DNA of 64,000 nt from Paragemmobacter maris_A (GTDB lineage: Bacteria > Pseudomonadota > Alphaproteobacteria > Rhodobacterales > Rhodobacteraceae). The translations under genes and the position numbers were made by a program. How positions within the stretch are numbered: the stretch's first letter is position 1; each line of letters begins with the position of its first letter. This document shows positions 57,613 to 64,000 of the stretch, one piece after another. The notes beneath the pieces were generated by a model. The model made no database searches, was not told the origin of the DNA, and worked only from the letters and a program-made list of their open reading frames with translations. The stretch is from positions 5,591-69,590 of the forward strand of contig CALRMS020000019.1 of assembly GCA_943369275.1 (NCBI GenBank). Reading direction: 5' to 3'.

Positions 57613-60600
57613 ATGCCCGAATTCCGCAAGATCCTCGTTGCCAACCGGGGCGAGATTGCCATCCGCGTCATGCGCGCCGCCAATGAGATGGGCAAGAAAA
57701 CCGTCGCCGTCTTTGCCGAGGAAGACAAACTCTCCCTCCACCGCTTCAAGGCGGATGAGGCGTATCGCATCGGCGAGGGCCTCACGCCCGTCGGCGCCTA
57801 TCTGTCGATCCCGGAAATCATCCGCGTGGCGAAAATGGCCGGGGCCGATGCCATCCATCCGGGCTATGGCCTCTTGTCGGAAAACCCCGATTTTGTTGAA
57901 GCCTGCGATCAGGCCGGAATCACCTTCATCGGCCCCCGTGCCGAAACCATGCGCGCCTTGGGCGATAAGGCCTCCGCCCGCCGCGTGGCAATCGAGGCGG
58001 GCGTCCCCGTCATCCCCGCCACCGAAGTGCTGGCCGATGACATGGCGCTGATCAAGAAACAGGCGGCTGAGGTCGGCTATCCCCTGATGCTCAAGGCGTC
58101 ATGGGGCGGCGGCGGTCGCGGCATGCGCCCGATCCTGTCGGAAGACGAGCTGGAAACCAAGGTGCGAGAGGGGCGCCGCGAGGCCGAGGCCGCCTTTGGC
58201 AATGGCGAAGGCTATCTGGAAAAGATGATCCAGCGCGCCCGCCACGTCGAGGTGCAGATCCTCGGCGACAAGCAGGGCAATTGCTGGCACCTGTGGGAAC
58301 GCGACTGCACCGTTCAACGCCGCAACCAGAAGGTGGTTGAACGCGCCCCCGCCCCCTACCTGACGCAGGCCCAGCGCGAAGAGGTCTGCGAAATGGCGCG
58401 CAAGATCTGCGCCCATGTCGAATATGAATGTGCGGGCACCGTCGAATTCCTGATGGATATGGATGACGGCAAGTTCTACTTCATCGAAGTGAACCCCCGC
58501 GTACAGGTCGAACACACCGTCACCGAAGAGGTCACGGGGATCGACATCGTGCAGGCCCAGATCCTGATCGAAGAAGGCAAATCGCTGGCCGAGGCGACCG
58601 GTCTGCCCTCACAGGCCGATGTCAAACTCAACGGTCACGCCCTGCAATGCCGGGTCACCACCGAAGATCCGCTGAACAACTTCATCCCCGATTACGGCCG
58701 CCTGACCGCTTATCGCTCCGCCACCGGCAACGGCATCCGGCTGGATGGCGGCACGGCCTATGCGGGCGGCGTGATCACCCGCTATTACGATTCGCTGCTG
58801 GTCAAGGTCACGGCCCATGCCCAGACCCCCGAAAAGGCCATCGCCCGGATGGACCGGGCGCTGCGCGAATTCCGCATCCGCGGGGTGGCCACGAACATCG
58901 AATTTGTCATCAACCTGCTGAAACACCCCACCTTCCTGAACGACACCTACACCACCAAATTCATCGACACGACGCCGGAACTGTTCACCTTCCGCAAACG
59001 CCGCGACCGGGCGACCAAGATCCTCACCTATATCGCCGACATCACGGTGAACGGGCATCCCGAAACCGTCGGCCGCCCAAAACCCCCGGCCGAGGCAAAG
59101 ATGCCAAAGCCGCCGAAACTGCACACGGAAACACCCGCCACCGGCTCCCGCAACTTGCTGGAACAACAAGGCCCGCAGGCCGTGGCCGACTGGATGAAGG
59201 CGCAGAAAAAGGTTCTGATCACCGACACCACCATGCGCGACGGCCATCAGTCGCTGCTGGCCACCCGGATGCGGTCGATCGACATGGTTCGCGTGGCCCC
59301 CGCCTATGCTGCCAACCTGCCGCAACTGTTCAGCGTGGAATGTTGGGGCGGGGCCACCTTCGACGTGGCCTACCGTTTCCTGCAGGAATGTCCATGGCAA
59401 CGCCTGCGCGACCTGCGCGCCGCCATGCCCAACCTGATGACGCAGATGCTTCTGCGCGCCTCCAACGGCGTGGGCTATACCAACTATCCCGACAACGTTG
59501 TTCGTTCCTTCGTATTGCAGGCCGCCGAAACGGGCGTAGATGTGTTCCGCGTGTTCGATTCCCTCAACTGGGTGGAAAACATGCGCGTCGCCATGGATGC
59601 GGTGATCGAGGCGAACAAGGTCTGCGAAGGCACCATCTGCTACACCGGCGACATGCTCGATCCGGCGCGGTCCAAATATGACCTGAAATACTATGTCGAC
59701 CGCGCCAAGGAGTTGAAGGCCGCAGGGGCCCATGTGCTGGGCCTCAAGGATATGGCAGGCCTGCTGAAACCGGCCTCTGCCCGCATCCTCGTCAAGGCGC
59801 TGAAACAGGAGGTGGGCCTTCCCGTCCATTTCCACACGCATGATACCTCGGGTGCCGCCGCCGCCACCATCCTTGCCGCCTGCGATGCGGGCGTTGATGC
59901 GGTGGATGCCGCGATGGATGCCTTCTCGGGCGGCACCTCGCAGCCCTGCCTTGGCTCCATCGTCGAAGCACTGCGCCACACCGAACGCGACACCGGGCTG
60001 GATATCGCCGCGATCCGCGAGATTTCCAACTATTGGGAACATGTCCGCACCCAATACGCAGCCTTCGAATCCGGCATCCCCGCCCCCGCGTCCGAGGTCT
60101 ATCTGCACGAAATGCCGGGCGGGCAGTTCACCAACCTCAAGGGTCAGGCCCGGTCCCTTGGCCTTGAGGAACGCTGGCCCGAAATCGCGCAGGCCTATGC
60201 CGACGCCAACCAGATGTTCGGCGATATCGTCAAGGTTACCCCCTCGTCCAAGGTCGTGGGCGACATGGCCCTGATGATGGTGGCCCAGGGCCTGACCCGC
60301 GCGCAGGTCGAAGACCCCGCCGTTGACGTGGCTTTCCCGGAATCAGTGATCGACATGCTCAAGGGCAATCTCGGCCAACCCCATGGCGGCTGGCCTGACG
60401 GTATCCTGCACAAGGTGCTGAAAGGTGACGCCCCCCTGACCGAACGCCCCGGCAAGACCCTGCCCCCCGTCGATTTCACTGCCACCCGCGCCTATCTCGA
60501 AAAGGAACTGACGGGCTACAAGGTGGATAACGAGGATCTCAATGGCTACCTCATGTATCCCAAGGTCTTCCTTGATTACATGGGCCGCCACCGCCTCTAT

Positions 60601-61056
60601 GGCCCGGTGCGCGCCCTGCCGACCAAGACCTTCTTCTACGGCATGCAGCCGGGCGAAGAGATCACGGCAGAAATCGACCCCGGCAAGAACCTGGAAATCC
60701 GTCTGCAAGCCGTGGGCGAGACGACCGAGGATGGCGAGGTTCGGGTGTTCTTCGAACTCAACGGCCAGCCCCGCGTCGTGCGCATCGCCAACCGCGCCAT
60801 CAAGGCCAAGACCGCCGCGCGGCCCAAGGCCCAGGACGGCAACCCCGCCCATGTCGGTGCACCGATGCCCGGCTCCGTCGCCTCTGTCGCGGTCACCGTC
60901 GGGCAAAAGGTTCGCGCAGGCGACCAGTTGCTGACGATCGAGGCGATGAAGATGGAAACCGGCCTCCACGCCGACCGTGAAGCCACGGTCAAGGCCCTGC
61001 ATGTTCACGCGGGCAGCCAGATCGAGGCGAAGGATCTGCTCATCGAATTCGAATGA
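57613..61056 (+). CDS. pyc: Pyruvate carboxylase
   Basis: ATP-dependent carboxylation of pyruvate to oxaloacetate, anaplerotic. The 1147-residue single-chain enzyme has a biotin carboxylase domain (residues 1 to about 460; 'ILVANRGEIAIRVMRAA', 'GGGGRGMRPIL', 'FIEVNPRVQVEHTVTEEVTG'), a carboxyltransferase domain (about 535-830; 'DTTMRDGHQSLLATRMR', 'VECWGGATFDVAYRFL', 'HFHTHDTSGAAAATIL'), the PYC tetramerisation/allosteric domain and a C-terminal biotinyl domain ('EAMKMETGLH', Lys about 1113). Full length. GGAG before the ATG supports the start. Confidence 0.97.
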   Translation: MPEFRKILVANRGEIAIRVMRAANEMGKKTVAVFAEEDKLSLHRFKADEAYRIGEGLTPVGAYLSIPEIIRVAKMAGADAIHPGYGLLSENPDFVEACDQAGITFIGPRAETMRALGDKASARRVAIEAGVPVIPATEVLADDMALIKKQAAEVGYPLMLKASWGGGGRGMRPILSEDELETKVREGRREAEAAFGNGEGYLEKMIQRARHVEVQILGDKQGNCWHLWERDCTVQRRNQKVVERAPAPYLTQAQREEVCEMARKICAHVEYECAGTVEFLMDMDDGKFYFIEVNPRVQVEHTVTEEVTGIDIVQAQILIEEGKSLAEATGLPSQADVKLNGHALQCRVTTEDPLNNFIPDYGRLTAYRSATGNGIRLDGGTAYAGGVITRYYDSLLVKVTAHAQTPEKAIARMDRALREFRIRGVATNIEFVINLLKHPTFLNDTYTTKFIDTTPELFTFRKRRDRATKILTYIADITVNGHPETVGRPKPPAEAKMPKPPKLHTETPATGSRNLLEQQGPQAVADWMKAQKKVLITDTTMRDGHQSLLATRMRSIDMVRVAPAYAANLPQLFSVECWGGATFDVAYRFLQECPWQRLRDLRAAMPNLMTQMLLRASNGVGYTNYPDNVVRSFVLQAAETGVDVFRVFDSLNWVENMRVAMDAVIEANKVCEGTICYTGDMLDPARSKYDLKYYVDRAKELKAAGAHVLGLKDMAGLLKPASARILVKALKQEVGLPVHFHTHDTSGAAAATILAACDAGVDAVDAAMDAFSGGTSQPCLGSIVEALRHTERDTGLDIAAIREISNYWEHVRTQYAAFESGIPAPASEVYLHEMPGGQFTNLKGQARSLGLEERWPEIAQAYADANQMFGDIVKVTPSSKVVGDMALMMVAQGLTRAQVEDPAVDVAFPESVIDMLKGNLGQPHGGWPDGILHKVLKGDAPLTERPGKTLPPVDFTATRAYLEKELTGYKVDNEDLNGYLMYPKVFLDYMGRHRLYGPVRALPTKTFFYGMQPGEEITAEIDPGKNLEIRLQAVGETTEDGEVRVFFELNGQPRVVRIANRAIKAKTAARPKAQDGNPAHVGAPMPGSVASVAVTVGQKVRAGDQLLTIEAMKMETGLHADREATVKALHVHAGSQIEAKDLLIEFE

Positions 61057-61063
61057 ACCGCGC

Positions 61064-61091
61064 AACCCCCGGCCGATTTTGGCCGGGGGTT
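61064..61091. terminator. Terminator after pyc
   Basis: AACCCCCGGCC (61064-61074) pairs with GGCCGGGGGTT (61081-61091), 6-nt loop GATTTT. Convergent gap, so it serves both sides. Confidence 0.88.
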
Positions 61092-61104
61092 GAGACATGC
61101 GCCG

Positions 61105-61659
61105 CTAGAATTCGCCCAGCGCGACTACCGCGCCGCGCATGACCCCGAAATTTGCATCCGGAACAACGCCCAACCGCAAGGTGGTACCCCGCAAACCGCC
61201 CTCCCAGGCGGTCGGCACCCCGCGGGATGACAGGTCAATCCGCTTCACGCCGTCCAGGCGGGTTGCGACCTCGGCAGCAAAGGCCGTCGCCGCCGCCTCC
61301 GTCAGCCGCGTTGAGGAAACCACGCAGCGGCTGGCCGTCTGTCGGCTGCCCTGCGTGGCCGCGACCGCGCGAAACCCGTTCCGCGTGAAGATGCGCAGCC
61401 CCTGCTCGTTCCCTTCATAACGCCACCCATCGGCGGAAAGGGCGTCATGGATAGCCCGCACATCCGGGAACCGGGCAATGCAGATCTCGAAGGCCGCTTT
61501 GGCCGCTGTCCAGTTCTCATCCGCATGTGCGATGCCCACAGGTGCGACCAGCGCGATGACCACCGCCAATCTGCAAGCCGCAATCCCGGCCAGCACCCGT
61601 TTCCTCAGCCCAGAAATTCCGTCTCGTACTCTCATCACTCGCACTCCAATCACAGTCAT
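61105..61659 (-). CDS. Secreted hypothetical protein
   Basis: A 184-residue protein. After a basic N-terminus comes a hydrophobic segment with cleavage after AHA (about residue 46), then a mature part with two cysteines ('FEICIARFPDVR' and 'ASRCVVSSTRL'), probably disulfide-linked in the periplasm. Several ATG codons precede the signal; the true start may be about eight residues in. Codon use is like the neighbours. Family not recognised. Confidence 0.6.
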   Translation of the reverse strand: MTVIGVRVMRVRDGISGLRKRVLAGIAACRLAVVIALVAPVGIAHADENWTAAKAAFEICIARFPDVRAIHDALSADGWRYEGNEQGLRIFTRNGFRAVAATQGSRQTASRCVVSSTRLTEAAATAFAAEVATRLDGVKRIDLSSRGVPTAWEGGLRGTTLRLGVVPDANFGVMRGAVVALGEF

Positions 61660-61790
61660 GGCCCACGCGGCCCGGATCGGAAAAGCCTAGCAATACCTCC
61701 ACCGCGGAACAACCCTTGGGCGGCGGGGCGGCGCCCTTTGCACGGCAAGGGTGCGCCCGCCAAAATTCGGCTACGGGCTGCACTTTCCCC

Positions 61791-61819
61791 TTGAACCCCG
61801 CGCAGGCCTTCAATAGATG
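61791..61819 (+). promoter_or_regulatory. Promoter in front of the broken tRNA-Gly copy
   Basis: TTGAAC (61791-61796), 17-bp spacer, TAGATG (61814-61819), about 18 bases before the 5' end of the partial tRNA. The native tRNA promoter therefore appears to remain with the broken copy. Confidence 0.6.
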
Positions 61820-61836
61820 AGCAGCGTCCAACCGGC

Positions 61837-61875
61837 GCGGGCGTAGCTCAGGGGTAGAGCATAACCTTGCCAAGG
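61837..61875 (+). pseudogene. Truncated tRNA-Gly (5' half)
   Basis: The first 39 nt of tRNA-Gly(GCC), from acceptor strand through D-arm and the whole anticodon arm, identical to the intact copy at 62379. The T-arm and 3' acceptor are replaced by unrelated AT-richer sequence. This is the expected form of a site-specific recombination junction at a tRNA anticodon arm. Confidence 0.85.
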
Positions 61876-62378
61876 ATCCAATCCCAAAGCTCTGTGCCAT
61901 TTGAATTCTATAAATCTCCATACTTTTCAAACACATAGATCGCAGCCCAACCTAAGCCCTCATTGCGATCTGGCACAATTCTGGCACAGCGAACGGCGTG
62001 AAATCGCTCCACTTATTGCAAGTCCGACACTCGCTCTAGTCATCATGATACCGAAACACCACCTGTTGGCCGCTTCAAGTGGCCGAAAACGGACTGATTT
62101 TGAGCGCCCTTGAGATAGGTTCTTTGCCCGTCGTGCTCACGCCCAAACGTTCTCAGACGCGACCTCAAGCAATCCCGAAGCATCGGGAGGATAGCCATAA
62201 ACGCACTAGGCTAGACGTGAGGCGAAAGCATGTTTGGCTTTGCGATCTGAGTGCATGATGCCCTCTGCAGCCTATTTTGATTTCTTGCCAGATCGAACAA
62301 TTTTGCTCTTGCAGCCACCGAAGCAGGTCGCTAGATAGCCATCACCGAAGACGACATCACCCAAGTCGACGGCGCCGA
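61876..62378. other. Island segment without a clear gene
   Basis: About 500 bp of lower-GC sequence between the broken and the intact tRNA-Gly. I see only short frames and no recognisable integrase. A segment at 61920-61955 resembles the sequence right after the intact tRNA (CAAACACATAGATCGCAGCC against CAAACACTTAGATCAGCC), hinting at two related junctions. Confidence 0.5.
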
Positions 62379-62453
62379 GCGGGCGTAGCTCAGGGGTAGA
62401 GCATAACCTTGCCAAGGTTAGGGTCGGGCGTTCGAATCGCCTCGCCCGCTCCA
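62379..62453 (+). tRNA. tRNA-Gly (anticodon GCC)
   Basis: 75 nt with 7-bp acceptor GCGGGCG/CGCCCGC, D-arm with AGCTCAGGGGTAGAGC, anticodon arm CCTTGCCAAGG (GCC), T-loop GTTCGAATC, discriminator T and encoded CCA. All stems pair. Its first 39 nt duplicate 61837-61875. Confidence 0.97.
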
Positions 62454-62660
62454 TTTTCTAAATAAATACAAACACTTAGATCAGCCGCACGAGAGTGTGA
62501 TCGCTGTGTTTACTGACACAGCGCCAAAACTGGCTTGCGCGGAACGAAATCGGATGAGCTGAACAGGTGAGCAAAGAGTTTGGCCTTGAGGATCTCTGCC
62601 CCACTCACCATGAGGAACGAAACCAGACCTGCATCGTCCTACTGCAGAGCGACGAAAATT

Positions 62661-63329
62661 CTACACGCCATTCACACTTCGTGCGACCAACTCCAGCATC
62701 GCCTTTCGGAAGTCTTGAGTCAGGTCATCATCGACGTTGGTAACAAAATACAGCGCAGAACCAGGCAAAGGCTCGATTGGAGCAATCTTTCTGATGCTTC
62801 CATCTTGCAAGAGTTCCCTAACCTTCCAATCGGAGGAAATGAAACGCAGACGTCTTTTTTGAGCAAACGCAATCATAGTCTCGAAGCTGTCCACGAACCA
62901 GATTTCTGTGGAGTTCTTGTTTGCGAAGCTCTGTATTGCTGCTGCTCTGTCCTTGTAGGCCACCTCGGCCGTCAGGATCGCATCTTCGCCTACTGGATTG
63001 TCCGAAACTTCATCAGCGCAAACGAAATCGTAGGCGTCCAAGGCGTACAAGCAAAGGCGTTTACAGATCACCCCCGCCTCCAGCAAGAACGTCGGCCCGA
63101 TGTAGATGAAGGATTGATTGCTTGCGCGCAGTGCGTCGCCCCCATCCGAACAAACGCTAACTGAGAGCTGACCGAACGACCGAAGGCCTGCCTGCACCAC
63201 TGAGTCGATCAAGTCCAGCCCAAGGGACGGGCATACCTTAAGCGACAGGGTCTGCCGACGTATCATGCCGCTACTCGCAGAGCCAAGCTCGGCGAGGTAA
63301 GCGTTCCCAGCGAGCGGTCGACGCCCCAT
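62661..63329 (-). CDS. LysR-type effector-domain protein lacking the DNA-binding domain
   Basis: A 222-residue protein that reads like the second half of a LysR-type regulator: the end of a linker helix ('AYLAELGSASSGMIRR'), first strand and helix of the substrate-binding domain ('LSLKVCPSLGLDLIDSVVQAG'), 'TEIWFVDSFETMIAFAQKRRLRFI' and the closing 'DDLTQDFRKAMLELVARSV'. No helix-turn-helix is encoded before it or within 200 bp upstream. GC content is lower than the core genes. It may be a decayed regulator or a stand-alone effector-domain protein. Assignment by pattern only. Confidence 0.5.
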   Translation of the reverse strand: MGRRPLAGNAYLAELGSASSGMIRRQTLSLKVCPSLGLDLIDSVVQAGLRSFGQLSVSVCSDGGDALRASNQSFIYIGPTFLLEAGVICKRLCLYALDAYDFVCADEVSDNPVGEDAILTAEVAYKDRAAAIQSFANKNSTEIWFVDSFETMIAFAQKRRLRFISSDWKVRELLQDGSIRKIAPIEPLPGSALYFVTNVDDDLTQDFRKAMLELVARSVNGV

Positions 63330-63796
63330 TTACCATTCCCCTTAAGTCGCACTAGTCCACAACAATTCTCGAGATCAAACGCACGGTGACTTGGCCAAAA
63401 GAATGATCTGCAAGATATTTTTTAGGCTGGCTCCAGTTTGCCGAAAAACCGACAGCGATCACGTGAATCAAGCAGCGACTGACGCCAACATGACCCAATA
63501 ACCTTCTAGTCACGGTAACACAGGAGACACCCCAGAACAATTAACATTAAGTAACTATTTTGCAGGACTTCTTACTCTCCCACACAATGCCAGCTAGCCC
63601 CTCCAGGCCAGCCTCAAAAAACTCCACAGAATGCAGCCATCCACGCTCCAAAAACCTCTTGCAGATCTACGGCGCACCACCTTAACGCTGAGAAGCCGAG
63701 CACCCGCCACAACCTTAGATAACTTTATCTGCTATCTACCAATGCATTTCAACCGTTACGTAACGTTTAACTGATCCAAAACAACTTTGCTGAGTG
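63330..63796. other. Low-GC stretch without a gene
   Basis: About 470 bp of AT-richer DNA with no frame I can support. Foreign relative to the rest of the window. Confidence 0.55.
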
Positions 63797-63870
63797 TCAA
63801 CGCAGCTCCGAGGGCGACATCCCAAATTGGCGGCGAAAATAGACTGAAAATGGGCATTGTTGCGTTAGTC
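63797..63870 (-). pseudogene. C-terminal fragment of an AraC-family regulator
   Basis: The minus strand encodes '..FSVYFRRQFGMSPSELR' before a TGA at 63797-63799, which matches the last helix of AraC-type DNA-binding domains. The upstream part is missing: within about 25 codons the frame runs into the end of an insertion sequence. Probably an araC-type gene interrupted by that element. Confidence 0.6.
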
Positions 63871-64000
63871 TGGCCTGAGGCGTGATGCCCCGTTCCCCTT
63901 TGGCATCAGGCTACGCGGAGGACGTCGGCGGTGCCGAGTGCATTGAAGCGGTTGATGAGGGCGACACGGATGTGGATTTCGGCGGTTTGGCGGTCAGGGT
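63870..64000 (-). mobile_element. Insertion sequence end (partial, runs off the window)
   Basis: From about 63870 GC content rises sharply and the sequence becomes a transposase 3' end plus short terminal non-coding part. The exact border is uncertain by about 10 bp, and the rest lies beyond the window. Confidence 0.6.
63906..64000 (-). CDS. Transposase, C-terminal part (partial)
   Basis: The minus frame ending at TGA 63906-63908 reads 'PDRQTAEIHIRVALINRFN' and 'ALGTADVLRVA', which I recognise as the usual C-terminus of DDE transposases of insertion sequences in Rhodobacteraceae, probably IS5-like. The start is outside the window. Confidence 0.65.
   Translation of the reverse strand, partial: PDRQTAEIHIRVALINRFNALGTADVLRVA

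Noticed and set aside
62272..62454. 60-codon minus-strand frame
   Set aside because: Its first third is the reverse complement of the intact tRNA-Gly.

Overview
The window is about 64 kb of GC-rich chromosomal DNA from an alphaproteobacterium, almost certainly a member of the Rhodobacteraceae close to Rhodobacter, Gemmobacter or Tabrizicola; the species cannot be fixed from the sequence alone. This rests on the propionyl-CoA block (mcm, pccA, pccB and a PccR-type regulator), the divergent bet/cho clusters, an HdaA/PPK/PPX run, a DUF1127 gene (CcaF1 type) followed by CCUCCUCCC-loop small RNAs, and a leader upstream of mraZ that looks like the UpsM small-RNA locus. The last two arrangements are known from Rhodobacter sphaeroides.

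Layout. 0-11 kb: proS, a secreted fasciclin protein, an AI-2E family permease, hdaA, ppk1, ppx and five small genes (VOC, GNAT, TerB/J-domain, EEP hydrolase, a secreted hypothetical). 11-25 kb: an amine oxidase, then mcm, pccA and pccB with small lipoprotein and hypothetical genes between them, a DUF486 membrane protein, an MFS exporter and pccR, followed by a DUF465-like protein and a secreted nuclease. 25-33 kb: choline-to-glycine-betaine genes (betA, a PLP dehydratase, betB, betI on the minus strand) divergent from the choline ABC transporter choXWV. 33-42 kb: DUF1036 protein, topA, a 7-bp minisatellite, dprA, gabT and the biotin ECF transporter bioMNY. 42-50 kb: the first part of the division and cell-wall cluster on the minus strand (mraZ, rsmH, ftsL, ftsI, murE, murF, mraY), with an 800-bp leader holding a MraZ-type operator, a palindrome, a DnaA box and an UpsM-like sRNA with its own terminator. 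51-54 kb: a 65-aa protein, mrp, then the DUF1127 gene and a 630-bp array with 13 CCTCCTCCC hairpin loops. 54-61 kb: a BenE-like transporter, uvrD/pcrA, pyruvate carboxylase and a secreted hypothetical. 61.8-64 kb: a degraded, lower-GC island that begins inside a broken tRNA-Gly copy and holds an intact tRNA-Gly, a LysR-like protein lacking its DNA-binding domain, an AraC-type C-terminal scrap and the end of an insertion sequence.

How the genes fit together. pccA/pccB/mcm and pyruvate carboxylase are anaplerotic acyl-CoA and pyruvate carboxylation steps. PccR has two TTTGCAAA boxes in front of its own start, and degenerate relatives of this box lie upstream of pccB and of pyc, suggesting shared control by short-chain acyl-CoA. 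Choline is imported by ChoXWV and oxidised by BetA/BetB under BetI, with a candidate BetI operator in the divergent gap. The division cluster appears to be controlled by MraZ and by early termination releasing UpsM. The DUF1127/CcsR locus is the most striking element: the loops are identical to the anti-Shine-Dalgarno core, and the array is larger than the four-sRNA array known in R. sphaeroides and still carries fresh 108-bp tandem duplications.
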